A DNA stretch of 64,000 bases from Bacteroidota bacterium (GTDB lineage: Bacteria > Bacteroidota > Bacteroidia > M30B66), in the NCBI GenBank assembly GCA_027490225.1, contig JAIXYK010000049.1, positions 1 to 64,000 of the forward strand, written 5' to 3'. Every line of letters begins with the position of its first letter. Position 1 is the first letter of the stretch. This document shows positions 9,635 through 19,028 of the stretch, piece after piece. The notes beneath the pieces are model-generated. The model worked only from the letters and a program-made list of their open reading frames with translations, made no database searches and had not been told where the DNA came from. The translations under genes and the position numbers were made by a program.

Positions 9635-10795
9635 TTAGAACATCACCTGCCAGCCAATTCTAAATTGTTCATTCCATTTTAGGGCATCTAAAATTTCTTC
9701 TTTCATAATATGTGTCCATTGCGCTTTTATCATCGAATTAAATCCATCAATTTGATAAGCCAAGGCCATTGAGAATCTCTGATTATTTCCAACTACCAAA
9801 TCGCTTATGTTATATTCTTCGTAACGAATAGAAATTGCCGTTTTAAGTTTCCTTGAGAAATAACTCATTTGACCGTAATATCCACCAGAAAGAAAGTATC
9901 CTTTGCTTTGGGCAACAGAGTAGTTTCTTAATAAAAAGCTATTCGTATCTGCTGGAGTACCTTTTATTTGATGTAATTCAAATTGGGCAGAAAATCCTTT
10001 CCATTGCGCGCTCAGATCGAAACCATAAGTTTCTTTCTTTCCGCTTATAACTTTTAAACCAAAATCGCCAGTTGCCCCACTTGGGAAAAATGTTCCTGCA
10101 GGCAGTACTTTATTGGCATATCTTCCATTTACTCCTAAAGCAATCATTGGAACAGGAACGTGCAATACATCTAAATCTCTGTTTCTGTAATACGTTGGCC
10201 AGCAGAACTCTGCTCTACCAATATATTCTAAAGCTCCACTCGCATCATTGTCTCCAACCCTGGCCGAAACTTCTCCCAATCCGGTATATGCGCCAGCAAT
10301 TAGCTCAACTCTTCTTTGCCAAAATGATTTAGATAAAGTTAAACCAATGTCTCTTCTGCTAAAGTACTGTCCGCGAAACAACTCTGGCCTTTGCCAGTAA
10401 GCTGAATAGGAAAAAGGAACCAACGAACTTCTTGAGTATTGTACTTTACCATATCCCAACTGCACATCGAACCATTTTAAGCCTTTGTATTTGAACCAAG
10501 CATCCATTAAACCAGGATTTTCTGGGTCGGTGCTTCCTTGGGTTAAATCTGCAAAATCCATTTGAATGCGGTATTCATACAAATTTCCGTTTCTACCTTC
10601 TATCATCAGCTGGGCATCACGGAGGTTGAATCTGTTTTTGTCTTTTTCCGTTTCTCCTACCTTTAGTTCTCTGTAATTATAATATGTAGAAACAGTTCCA
10701 GAAATTTCAAGTATATGTTTCCCATTATTTACAGAAAATTGTGCACTCAAAGCTTGAGCAAACAACATCAATACAATTAAAATACTACTGCGCAT
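9635..10795 (-). CDS. OprP/OprO-type outer-membrane porin
   Basis: 386 residues with signal peptide MRSSILIVLMLFAQALSA|Q. The body has alternating beta-barrel segments, features of the phosphate-selective porin O and P family (RFNLRDAQLMIEGRNGNLYEYRIQMDF near residue 55; YSRSSLVPFSYSAYWQRP near 120; FSRRDIGLTLS), and a C-terminal aromatic residue (QVMF). Its start overlaps the end of the SdiA-regulated gene by 11 bases, so the two are cotranscribed. Family members conduct phosphate or other anions across the outer membrane; specificity cannot be read from sequence alone. Confidence 0.85.
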   Translation of the reverse strand: MRSSILIVLMLFAQALSAQFSVNNGKHILEISGTVSTYYNYRELKVGETEKDKNRFNLRDAQLMIEGRNGNLYEYRIQMDFADLTQGSTDPENPGLMDAWFKYKGLKWFDVQLGYGKVQYSRSSLVPFSYSAYWQRPELFRGQYFSRRDIGLTLSKSFWQRRVELIAGAYTGLGEVSARVGDNDASGALEYIGRAEFCWPTYYRNRDLDVLHVPVPMIALGVNGRYANKVLPAGTFFPSGATGDFGLKVISGKKETYGFDLSAQWKGFSAQFELHQIKGTPADTNSFLLRNYSVAQSKGYFLSGGYYGQMSYFSRKLKTAISIRYEEYNISDLVVGNNQRFSMALAYQIDGFNSMIKAQWTHIMKEEILDALKWNEQFRIGWQVMF

Positions 10796-11519
10796 TACTC
10801 AAATTTTCGGGGTTAGGAAAGAAATACATCAACTGTCTGTCATCACTTACAATAATCATTTGCCCATCAGGCAAAAAAGCAATTCCTTCAGGATTCATCA
10901 CATTAATCTGGTATCTTTTTTCAATTTGCTTATTGTCAACATTCATCACTAAAATCTCCCGGCGCTCATCGTTCAACAACCATAATTTTCCTTTGTAAAA
11001 AGTAGCAGCAGAAACATCGCCTTTCTCCTGCAATGAAAATTGACTTTGCACATTTAGCTTTTCATCTAATTCTATGATCCAAGTCGGGTCTTTTTCAGTA
11101 ATCAAGTAAAAAACTTTCTTGCTTGCATCGAAGGTAAGCGACTCAAATCCTTTGTTTCTGCCTCCTCCATAAGGAATGTAAACCGATTTTACATATTCAA
11201 AAGATTTTACATTAAACAAAGAAATCAATCTTGGTGATTCGTCTGCTACATATATATATGTCTCGTCTGCATAAACACCTTCTGCATCGGTTAATTCTTT
11301 GGTAGTTTTTCGCAGTACATTTCCTTGTAAGTCTGTTTCTGCTAAGATACCATCATCACTTACTATGTAAAGATGTTTTTTATCAAAGCTGAGCGCAACA
11401 TCACTTGGTTCTTTTACTTTCAAATGAATAACATTGCTGTGTTTTAATTTTTGGGCATCGGCATTTTTGCATTGCACCATAATTAAAACAACCATTGTTA
11501 AAAAGAGTATTTTTTTCAT
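10785..11519 (-). CDS. SdiA-regulated-type beta-propeller protein
   Basis: 244 residues. The ATG at 11519 overlaps the previous gene's stop as ATGA and is followed by a secretion signal (MKKILFLTMVVLIMVQC); the cysteine at 17 or the ADA|Q site could be the cleavage point. Repeated blades (LKVKEPSDVALSFDKKHLYIVSDD, DAEGVYADETYIYVADE, GFESLTFD, PEGIAFLPDGQMIIVSDD) fit the SdiA-regulated domain, a six-bladed propeller related to the esterase-like phytase group. It is probably periplasmic or a lipoprotein. The porin and lamin-tail neighbours suggest a role in processing or sensing something outside the cell; no enzyme activity is proven. Confidence 0.8.
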   Translation of the reverse strand: MKKILFLTMVVLIMVQCKNADAQKLKHSNVIHLKVKEPSDVALSFDKKHLYIVSDDGILAETDLQGNVLRKTTKELTDAEGVYADETYIYVADESPRLISLFNVKSFEYVKSVYIPYGGGRNKGFESLTFDASKKVFYLITEKDPTWIIELDEKLNVQSQFSLQEKGDVSAATFYKGKLWLLNDERREILVMNVDNKQIEKRYQINVMNPEGIAFLPDGQMIIVSDDRQLMYFFPNPENLSNAQ

Positions 11520-12079
11520 TGGTTTGGATCTCCTGGGGTTGGTACAACTGGAAACACCCAATTAGGTGAACCATCTGGAATTCTTGCTGAGGCTTCATTT
11601 GTACCTTGCGCTCCAAAGCTTACACTATCAACAATAATATCAGAACTGCCCGATTTATAGAAAATTCCCAATTTATCTCCTGCTGATGATAATTTGAAAT
11701 TGGTGTGTATTTGAGTTAATACCTTATTAGAATCATCACAAAAAACAATTAAGTGACTTAAGGCATCGATTGTAAAAGGGGGAAGTTCATATTTTTCTGG
11801 GTCATTCAGGTCGTCAGAAACAAACCACTTACCTGCTTCTAAAGTGCATGCAGTTGTTTTTGGATTGTAAATTTCAAACCAATCACCACCAGGGCCTAAT
11901 TCTGAAACTAAAGTTGCACCAGAAGATACTACTTCGTTTACCATCAAACTTCCAACTACGTTATTACTATCTATTGGAGGAGGATTGTTCCAACTTGGAT
12001 TATCTGTTTCAAAAATTCTGTCTTTTGTGCAACCTATCGCAAATAGTGCAAGTAAGCATAAAATCGAAAAGTACTTCAT
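11516..12079 (-). CDS. Lamin-tail-domain lipoprotein
   Basis: 187 residues from the ATG at 12079. I chose this over an upstream in-frame start because it begins with a clean lipoprotein signal (MKYFSILCLLALFAIGC, lipid attachment at C17). A lamin tail domain fills most of the rest (MVNEVVSSG ... GDWFEIYNPKT ... WFVSDDLNDPEKYELPPFTI ... HTNFKLSSAGDKLGIFY ... SARIPDGSPNW). Its motifs align with the domain in the T9SS protein at 7388-9535. First gene of the operon. Confidence 0.85.
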   Translation of the reverse strand: MKYFSILCLLALFAIGCTKDRIFETDNPSWNNPPPIDSNNVVGSLMVNEVVSSGATLVSELGPGGDWFEIYNPKTTACTLEAGKWFVSDDLNDPEKYELPPFTIDALSHLIVFCDDSNKVLTQIHTNFKLSSAGDKLGIFYKSGSSDIIVDSVSFGAQGTNEASARIPDGSPNWVFPVVPTPGDPNQ

Positions 12080-12148
12080 AGTAATAATTAATTCCGCGAA
12101 AGTAATCTTCAAGTGTCAGCAGATTGTTAATTGATTGTTTCGGCAATG

Positions 12149-12685
12149 TTAACTTGTTCTATTCTGTTCTAATAAAATGAGTCTTCTAATTCTTTCAGAA
12201 ACTTCACCAGCATCGTATGGAGGTAATTCGAAAGTTTTATTATCTGTGCGTTTCAAATGCAATGAAAAACTTTCAATTATTAATTGCTGTTTTTGCAAAG
12301 CATCAATCATTCCGTGCAATAAAGGAGCTTCTGCTTTTAATTGAAATAGTTTGTAAAAAAACTCACCAATTGGCTCAAGACAGCTTGTTTTGTTAGTTAA
12401 CGGTTGGTAAGAACTAAAAATTTCTGTAAGCTCCTTCAATAAAAAACTTGATTTATCTGCTGTCTTTATTTCCAGAAACAAACAGGGTATGCTTCTTTTA
12501 TTTATTAACTCCAGTTTTTCATCAAATGGAATTTCAATTTCACTTCCTTTTATCGTGAGCGAAAAGTATAGTTTATTCCAAATCAGGCCCAAATGAGGTG
12601 GCTTTTTATCTGCATGAAATATAATTAAGTAAAGCTTGTCGGGTTTAATCTCTCCGAATTCGTTTACTTGTTTAATTAAAGTCAT
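12149..12685 (-). CDS. Hypothetical protein, dapF operon
   Basis: 178 residues, soluble, with no signal peptide or membrane segment. I do not recognise a family. Alternating beta strands in the N-terminal half (LYLIIFHADKK, LYFSLTIKGSEIEIPF) precede a helical C-terminal half with a charged end (SERIRRLILLEQNRTS). It starts 2 bases after the dapF stop, so it is in the same transcript. Confidence 0.7.
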   Translation of the reverse strand: MTLIKQVNEFGEIKPDKLYLIIFHADKKPPHLGLIWNKLYFSLTIKGSEIEIPFDEKLELINKRSIPCLFLEIKTADKSSFLLKELTEIFSSYQPLTNKTSCLEPIGEFFYKLFQLKAEAPLLHGMIDALQKQQLIIESFSLHLKRTDNKTFELPPYDAGEVSERIRRLILLEQNRTS

Positions 12686-12687
12686 TA

Positions 12688-13482
12688 CTAAATGTGCATT
12701 TTACCTTCAAAAACCGGAGTCGCTTCGCCTGTAAGATATACTGAAGTAAAAATGTCTTTTTCGGAAGCATCAAAACTTATATTCAAATTACCTCCTTTGG
12801 TGTGAATTTCTACCGAATTAGTTTCAATCATTTTTCCCCAATATGCAGCTATAGCAGCAGCAGTAGCGCCAGTTCCGCAAGATAAAGTCTCATCTTCAAC
12901 ACCTCTTTCATATGTGCGCATTGTAAGTACTTGCTGATTTACTTCTACGAAATTTACATTCACGCCATTCCTAAGGAAAGGACCAGAATTTCTTATGTTT
13001 CTGCCTTCCAATAATACTTCTGTTAATGCAACATCATTTACAAACTTTACATAATGAGGCGAACCTGTATCTAGCAAGAAATCACTGCCTATCTTTTGGG
13101 GAGCTACTACCTGTTGCATTTCTAATTTTACAATGAAACCATCATTTTGCAGATATTTTATGGCGCTTTTATGCAAACCATCAAAAGCTATGAATTTAAA
13201 TTCTGTTTTTGATGGCATTAGTTTGTGAGCAAAAGCGGTAACACATCTTCCTCCATTTCCGCACATAGAACCTTCATACCCATCTGCATTGAAATACAAC
13301 ATTTTAAAATCAACCTCTTTTTCGTTGCGAAGCAAAATAAGTCCATCTGCCCCAATCCCAAATTTCCTATGACATAACCTTTGAATCAAACTGTTATTGG
13401 TAATATCGAACGTCCTTTCACGGTCATCAATAATTATAAAATCATTTCCAGTTGCCTGATATTTATGAAAATTTAACAGCAT
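12688..13482 (-). CDS. dapF: Diaminopimelate epimerase
   Basis: 264 residues, usual for the family. It interconverts LL- and meso-diaminopimelate in the cytoplasm for lysine and peptidoglycan synthesis. The two active-site cysteines are C74 in SMCGNGGRC and C202 in LSCGTGATA; the N-terminal FHKYQATGNDFIIID is also typical. Middle gene of a three-gene minus-strand operon with 2-base gaps. Confidence 0.96.
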   Translation of the reverse strand: MLLNFHKYQATGNDFIIIDDRERTFDITNNSLIQRLCHRKFGIGADGLILLRNEKEVDFKMLYFNADGYEGSMCGNGGRCVTAFAHKLMPSKTEFKFIAFDGLHKSAIKYLQNDGFIVKLEMQQVVAPQKIGSDFLLDTGSPHYVKFVNDVALTEVLLEGRNIRNSGPFLRNGVNVNFVEVNQQVLTMRTYERGVEDETLSCGTGATAAAIAAYWGKMIETNSVEIHTKGGNLNISFDASEKDIFTSVYLTGEATPVFEGKMHI

Positions 13483-13484
13483 AA

Positions 13485-14147
13485 TTAACGCATTAATTTA
13501 ATAACTGATTCGTCATTAATTTTTGTAAACGATTGAAAGTCAGAAGTTAGATATACCTTGTAAACAGAGCTGCCATGTTTCAAATAGTATTGTTGTTCAT
13601 AGCTGAATAACTTACAATTCTCGCTTGTTTCTAGACCAAAGGCAATTATATTATTTCGAATCATTTTAAACCCACGATAATTAATAGGCGATTTCCAAAA
13701 TTCAATTTTAAACTGAGTTTTATCAAAACCGTTATTATCAATCAACTTTAACAATGAATCTGATTTGTTGTTTTTTGTTTTTCCATCTAATACAATCAAT
13801 TCTAAAGACCTACTTTCCAGTAATTCATCTCTTCTAACGATTATATCTTCGTCTGTAAGTGATATTTTGACAGTTTCAGTGTCATTTTGAATTGCAAAAC
13901 TGTCATTTCCATTCGAGTTATCTTCTTTTTGAATCGTAGAATTATTTTTTTTATTCTTTCTTGTAGTTGCTGATTTATTATTTCTTAAATCTACCAATGT
14001 ATCACCAGAATTGGTTTCTTCTTTATCATTTACTAAATTTAGTGGATTAAAGTCATTCATTATTAAGAATACCAAACCAATTGCAGCCAGCATTCCCAAA
14101 AGAACACCTGATACAAACGAAAAAGATTTACCGCCACCAGCACTCAT
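13485..14147 (-). CDS. Hypothetical single-pass membrane protein
   Basis: 220 residues. One hydrophobic helix near the N-terminus (FVSGVLLGMLAAIGLVFLIM, about 11-30), then a polar, Asn/Lys-rich linker (about 40-95), then a compact domain ending with strand-rich sequence (CKLFSYEQQYYLKHGSSVYKVYLTSDF). The C-terminal domain probably faces the periplasm, but topology is a guess. First gene of the dapF operon. No family recognised. Confidence 0.7.
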   Translation of the reverse strand: MSAGGGKSFSFVSGVLLGMLAAIGLVFLIMNDFNPLNLVNDKEETNSGDTLVDLRNNKSATTRKNKKNNSTIQKEDNSNGNDSFAIQNDTETVKISLTDEDIIVRRDELLESRSLELIVLDGKTKNNKSDSLLKLIDNNGFDKTQFKIEFWKSPINYRGFKMIRNNIIAFGLETSENCKLFSYEQQYYLKHGSSVYKVYLTSDFQSFTKINDESVIKLMR

Positions 14148-14353
14148 TTTTTACTAAAAAAAGTTAAAATTGATTTTTCTAACAACACACTTAAGTTTCA
14201 ATCGTTAATTGCGCAAACCTACGCTGAAAATCGATAGTTAGTTAAAATACAAATCTGAATGATTCACAAATTGATGTTGATGATTAGCTGAGTTGATTTT
14301 TTATTTTTTAAAGGCATATTTTTTGATAACCAAATTTTTAAATTAATTACAAT

Positions 14354-15796
14354 ATGAAAAAAATAGCAACGTCACTATTAATGGCTTTTTTAGGAGGATT
14401 CGCTGCCATTGCCATTAATAATTATTTTGACAAACAACAGACAGGATTTGATAGATTAACTAAAGAGCGAATTCCAGTTCAATTTGCTGGAAACCACGAA
14501 GGAACCCCTTCAAATGTTCCTAATTTTATTGATGCAGCTGATGTTAGTTTAAATGGCGTTGTACACGTTAAAACTTTGGTTGATAACAGAAGAGCTGGTG
14601 GAAATGATCCATTTTTTGATTTGTTTTTCGGTTCACCTAACAGAAATGCTCCTTCTCAAAAACCTACTGCTTCTGGTTCAGGCGTTATTATTTCAGAAGA
14701 TGGTTACATCGTAACAAACAACCATGTTATTGCCAATGCCGAAAAAGTGGAGGTAGTTTTAAATGATAAACGAGAATACCAGGCTGAAGTTATTGGTCGT
14801 GACCCAAGCACAGATTTAGCCCTTTTAAAAGTTGATGCCAAAGGTCTTCCTTTTGTTTACTACGGTAATTCCGACAACGTGAAAGTAGGGGAGTGGGCAT
14901 TAGCTGTTGGAAATCCTTTTAGCCTAACTTCTACTGTTACAGCTGGTATTATCAGCGCAAAAGGAAGAAATATTAATATATTAAATGAAAAATTTGCAAT
15001 CGAATCATTTATTCAAACCGATGCAGCAGTAAACCCAGGAAACAGCGGTGGGGCATTGGTAAACACATCAGGTGAGTTAATAGGAATTAATTCTGCAATT
15101 GCCTCAAATACAGGTTCATATTCAGGATATTCATTCGCAATTCCAGTAAACATTGTACGTAAAGTAGTGGCCGATTTATTAGAATATGGAGAAGTTCAAC
15201 GTGCTTTTATTGGTGTTGTTTTGGAAGATTTAAATGCTGATTTGGCAAAAAAGAAAGGAATTGAGCACATTAAAGGTGTGTATGTTTCTGGTTTAAATGC
15301 TGGTGGTGCTGCTGAATCTGCAGGAATTAAAGAAGGAGATGTGATTCTGAAGGTTCAATCGGCTGTTGTTAATAATGTTCCTGAGCTTCAAGAACAAATT
15401 GGAAGATATCGCCCAGGCGACAAAGTACTTCTGACCATCGCAAGAGGTTCCAGTAACAAAGAAATTAGTGTGGAACTAAAAAATAAAAATGGCGACACTA
15501 AATTAATTAAACATACTGAGGCTGTTGCCAATGAGTTAGGTGCTGATTTTGAACAACCAAATGAAAAAGAGAAATCAAGACTTAATATTCAGAATGGATT
15601 AAAAGTGATGAAAATAAGAGAAGGAAGATTGAGAAACATAGGAATTCAGGAAGGGTTTATTATTACTCATATTGGAGATAAAGCAATAAATTCTATTGAA
15701 GACTTAACTTCAGCTTTTAAATCAGAACGCAGAGGATTACTTATTGAAGGATATTACCCAAATGGTTCAAGAGCATATTACGGATTAGGAATTTAA
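14354..15796 (+). CDS. HtrA/DegP-type periplasmic serine protease
   Basis: 480 residues. An N-terminal signal or anchor (about 5-22) precedes a trypsin-like domain with catalytic triad H124 (TNNHVI), D154 (STDLALLKV) and S231 (NPGNSGGAL). A first PDZ domain follows (about 275-370, GVVLEDL ... GGAAESAGIKEGDVILKV), and a shorter PDZ-like end (about 400-480). The family degrades or refolds damaged envelope proteins. Monocistronic: divergent from the dapF operon over 206 bases and closed by a terminator. Confidence 0.94.
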   Translation: MKKIATSLLMAFLGGFAAIAINNYFDKQQTGFDRLTKERIPVQFAGNHEGTPSNVPNFIDAADVSLNGVVHVKTLVDNRRAGGNDPFFDLFFGSPNRNAPSQKPTASGSGVIISEDGYIVTNNHVIANAEKVEVVLNDKREYQAEVIGRDPSTDLALLKVDAKGLPFVYYGNSDNVKVGEWALAVGNPFSLTSTVTAGIISAKGRNINILNEKFAIESFIQTDAAVNPGNSGGALVNTSGELIGINSAIASNTGSYSGYSFAIPVNIVRKVVADLLEYGEVQRAFIGVVLEDLNADLAKKKGIEHIKGVYVSGLNAGGAAESAGIKEGDVILKVQSAVVNNVPELQEQIGRYRPGDKVLLTIARGSSNKEISVELKNKNGDTKLIKHTEAVANELGADFEQPNEKEKSRLNIQNGLKVMKIREGRLRNIGIQEGFIITHIGDKAINSIEDLTSAFKSERRGLLIEGYYPNGSRAYYGLGI

Positions 15797-15820
15797 AAAA
15801 ATCATGAATTTATAGTTGTT

Positions 15821-15850
15821 AAAACCTGTTCATTTTTGGACAGGTTTTTT
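15821..15850 (+). terminator. Rho-independent terminator of the HtrA gene
   Basis: AACCTGTTC at 15822-15830 pairs with GGACAGGTT (one G-T pair), followed by a run of T. Confidence 0.85.
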
Positions 15851-15923
15851 TGTTTGAATGTTTCCCTTGTATTAATTTTTAAATACAGGAGGGGAGCTTT
15901 TATTTACTTTAACTTTTAATTGT

Positions 15924-15931
15924 TACATTTG
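15924..15931 (+). promoter_or_regulatory. Probable -7 element of guaB
   Basis: TACATTTG matches TAnnTTTG, 32 bases before the guaB ATG. No clear TTG at -33. Confidence 0.5.
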
Positions 15932-15963
15932 CGCGCAATTCGGACAATAACCCGCAAATTGCA

Positions 15964-17427
15964 ATGGAATTACAAACTACTTTATTTGAAGGACTCACCT
16001 ACGATGATGTTCTACTACTTCCTGATTATTCTGAAGTATTGCCAAGAGATACTGATATCAGTTCTCATTTTACCCGTAAAATAAAATTAAATGTTCCAAT
16101 TGTATCAGCCGCGATGGATACGGTTACTGATTCTGTTATGGCAATTGCAATTGCGCAAGAAGGCGGAATTGGAGTTTTACACAAAAACATGACAATTGAG
16201 CAACAAGCTGCTCAAGTAAAACGCGTAAAAAGGTCAGAAAGCGGAATGATTCTGGATCCTGTGGTGATGGATGAAGATTTACTAGTTGCTGATGCGCTGC
16301 AGTTAATGAAGGAATATAAAATTGGAGGAATTCCTGTTATCGATAAAGAAAGAAGATTGGTTGGAATTGTGACAAATCGGGATTTAAGATTTGAAAAACA
16401 ATTGAGCAAATCGATAAAAGAAGTAATGACAAAAGAAAACCTCATTACAACTACTGAAACCAATTTAGAAAAGGCCGAAATTTTATTGCAAGCACATAAA
16501 ATAGAAAAACTTCCAGTTATTGACAGTAATTTTCGTTTAGTTGGGTTAATTACATATAAAGATATTATTAAGAACAGTTTGAGGCCTAATGCGTGCAAAG
16601 ACGATTTTGGAAGGTTAAGAGTTGCTGCTGCTGTTGGTGTTACTTTCGATACATTACAAAGAGTAGACGCGCTAAAAAATGCAGGTGTTGATGCAATTGT
16701 TATTGATACGGCTCATGGGCATTCAAAAGGTGTAGTTGATATGTTAAAAGAAGTGAAACGTGTTTATCCTGATTTACAAGTTGTAGTGGGTAATATTGCT
16801 ACTGCAGCTGCCGCAAAAATGTTAGCAGATAATGGCGCAGATGCTGTAAAAGTGGGCATTGGCCCAGGTTCAATATGCACAACTCGAGTAATTGCAGGTG
16901 TTGGTGTACCACAGTTTTCAGCAGTTGTAGAAGTAGCAAAGGCTTTAAAAGGCACTGGAATTCCTGTAATTGCCGATGGCGGTATCAGGTTTTCAGGAGA
17001 CATTGTAAAAGCAATTGCAGGTGGAGCAAATAGTATAATGGCTGGTTCCTTATTTGCCGGAGTAGAAGAATCTCCTGGGGAAACTATTATTTACGAGGGA
17101 AGGAAATTTAAATCTTATCGCGGTATGGGCTCAATCGAAGCCATGCAATCTGGTTCTAAAGATCGATATTTTCAAGATGCAGAAGATGATATTAAGAAAT
17201 TGGTACCAGAAGGAATTGTTGGACAAGTTCCATTTAAAGGCTCACTTGCAGAAGTTATTTATCAAATGACAGGCGGTTTAAGAGCTGGTATGGGATATTG
17301 CGGAGCTAAGACCATCTCGGATTTACAAACAAAACAATTGATTAGAATAACAGCTTCTGGCATCAGAGAATCTCATCCACATGATGTTGTAGTTACCAGA
17401 GAAGCTCCTAACTATTCAAGTAGATAA
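15964..17427 (+). CDS. guaB: Inosine-5'-monophosphate dehydrogenase
   Basis: 487 residues, full length. It oxidises IMP to XMP with NAD, the committed step to GMP. The TIM-barrel catalytic domain carries the catalytic C305 (GPGSICTTRV) and the flap and potassium regions (GIRFSGDIVKAIAGGA, YRGMGS). Two CBS domains (about 95-205) are inserted in the barrel. The stop lies 8 bases from the stop of the convergent lipoprotein gene, leaving no room for a separate terminator. Confidence 0.97.
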   Translation: MELQTTLFEGLTYDDVLLLPDYSEVLPRDTDISSHFTRKIKLNVPIVSAAMDTVTDSVMAIAIAQEGGIGVLHKNMTIEQQAAQVKRVKRSESGMILDPVVMDEDLLVADALQLMKEYKIGGIPVIDKERRLVGIVTNRDLRFEKQLSKSIKEVMTKENLITTTETNLEKAEILLQAHKIEKLPVIDSNFRLVGLITYKDIIKNSLRPNACKDDFGRLRVAAAVGVTFDTLQRVDALKNAGVDAIVIDTAHGHSKGVVDMLKEVKRVYPDLQVVVGNIATAAAAKMLADNGADAVKVGIGPGSICTTRVIAGVGVPQFSAVVEVAKALKGTGIPVIADGGIRFSGDIVKAIAGGANSIMAGSLFAGVEESPGETIIYEGRKFKSYRGMGSIEAMQSGSKDRYFQDAEDDIKKLVPEGIVGQVPFKGSLAEVIYQMTGGLRAGMGYCGAKTISDLQTKQLIRITASGIRESHPHDVVVTREAPNYSSR

Positions 17428-17435
17428 TTCAAGTA

Positions 17436-17951
17436 TTAGTTTACTTGTCCCAACTTCAGGCGCCATTTTAGTTTTAATTGCAATGAAAATGGCCTTGGAT
17501 GGTTTTTGCTAAAAGTGCCAATCGGTAGCAAGTATATCGCTCTACCTGAATACATATCAGCAATATCGGTATTAAAGGTCTTTAACGTTGTAATAGCGGA
17601 AATTTCATTTGAACTTGCGAGTGAAAAGGGTTTTCCTGGCTGATTATTGTTTAAATCTCCAGCCATATCCAATCTAAATTCCGATAAATCTTTTCTAATT
17701 AAATTTGTGTCGTTTGCAATTAAAGTAGCTTGTATTAATTGCATTTTATTCAGATGTCCTATATCACTTTTATTTGCTTTTAAAATGCTATCTAAAGGCA
17801 GCACTAAGAGCAAATTTCCTAATTGATTCATGCCAGCATTTACTTCGTTTTCATAAACCGTAAATGATAAAGATTGGTCAAAATCTACTTCTTTTTCGGC
17901 AGCACATCCAAACAGAAAGATTGATAGAATAAATAATGATAATTTTCTCAT
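17436..17951 (-). CDS. Hypothetical lipoprotein
   Basis: 171 residues with lipobox FILSIFLFGC (lipidated C16) and mature start AAEKEVDFDQ. The rest is soluble, with a beta-rich C-terminus (LQLKLKWRLKLGQVN). No family recognised. The start directly abuts the stop of the upstream membrane-protein gene. Confidence 0.7.
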   Translation of the reverse strand: MRKLSLFILSIFLFGCAAEKEVDFDQSLSFTVYENEVNAGMNQLGNLLLVLPLDSILKANKSDIGHLNKMQLIQATLIANDTNLIRKDLSEFRLDMAGDLNNNQPGKPFSLASSNEISAITTLKTFNTDIADMYSGRAIYLLPIGTFSKNHPRPFSLQLKLKWRLKLGQVN

Positions 17952-18836
17952 TTAAAAGCTAATACCATTATTAAAGAATATCTTCATTAAAATTAAAGCA
18001 GAGGCTAAGAAAATTAAGAACCTATTTTCAATTCCGTTAGTTTCGGGAAACCGATAAATCATTATCATTCTGCTCTTAAGCGAATTAATGAAAATAGAAA
18101 TTACCGTAATAAATAAAGTTAAAATAATAGTTATATTCAGGATAAAATATCCATCACTGAAATAAACTAGGGTTATTCCTGATCCAATGATATAAGGAAG
18201 AAAAACAATATGAAATAAATAGACTACTTTATTTTCATTTTTGTAAACAAAAGAAGTGCTGTTTGAAGTTTGAATAAATGGTTTCGATGCAAGAAAACCT
18301 ACAAAAATCATTAGTAAACTAGCTATAATTGAGAAAATTATTTTTGTAAAGTCATCCCAGAATAAATATGTAGAAACCACACCTAAATTACTGGCATGTA
18401 TATTTTCAGAGCCAGATTTAATGGGTAAAAGTATTACTTGAGTACCTACAAAATTTAAATAGTTAACCCCTAACCATAACCAGAAAAATTTAATTATTCC
18501 AGGTTTTTTCCTAACTGCATTCTGAATAACAAAACAAATTATACCAGCAAAAAGGCAAAAAACAGGTCCTGCTAAAAATGTCTTTAATACAGGTTCTATT
18601 TGCCAATAATCCCAATTTTGAGTATACTCTACTTTAAAGAAAAAAAGTTTGTAAAATAAGTTATATCTTTTTGCAAATAAAGCTGTAACAATTTGGAAAG
18701 AAACATAAACAACTGTGTAGCTTGCGAGAAATGCAATTGTTGAATTTATGATTCTATTATTGCGTTCTTGGTCTCCAGTTAAAACTCTTGTAGGTAGCTT
18801 TTCTGTAAAATCTAAAATACGTTCCTTCGATTCCAT
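17952..18836 (-). CDS. Hypothetical multi-pass inner-membrane protein
   Basis: 294 residues with about six hydrophobic helices (around residues 28-50, 85-108, 115-135, 160-180, 203-250 and 270-290) and a short cytoplasmic N-terminus. Arrangement is loosely like Yip1/DUF-type membrane proteins, but I cannot assign a family. Forms a two-gene operon with the lipoprotein after it. Confidence 0.7.
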   Translation of the reverse strand: MESKERILDFTEKLPTRVLTGDQERNNRIINSTIAFLASYTVVYVSFQIVTALFAKRYNLFYKLFFFKVEYTQNWDYWQIEPVLKTFLAGPVFCLFAGIICFVIQNAVRKKPGIIKFFWLWLGVNYLNFVGTQVILLPIKSGSENIHASNLGVVSTYLFWDDFTKIIFSIIASLLMIFVGFLASKPFIQTSNSTSFVYKNENKVVYLFHIVFLPYIIGSGITLVYFSDGYFILNITIILTLFITVISIFINSLKSRMIMIYRFPETNGIENRFLIFLASALILMKIFFNNGISF

Positions 18837-18976
18837 AAAACTTTAAATCCTGATGGCAAATATATAAGAAAAAGTTCTAGATACTAATACCTATTGCTAT
18901 GATTTGAATCTATAATTGAATGAACTAACAGGTTGGACATACATTAATTTATATTGACAATTCACGAAAACTTTCA

Positions 18977-19007
18977 TTGCAAGTGATGTTCATTTCTGTT
19001 ATTTTCG
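18977..19007 (+). promoter_or_regulatory. Bacteroidota-type promoter for the parvulin operon
   Basis: TTG at 18977-18979 and TATTTTCG at 19000-19007 are 20 bases apart, matching the -33/-7 spacing of Bacteroidota sigma-ABfr promoters. The ATG follows 21 bases later. Confidence 0.65.
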
Positions 19008-19028
19008 CACCCTCATTTAAAATAAGTT

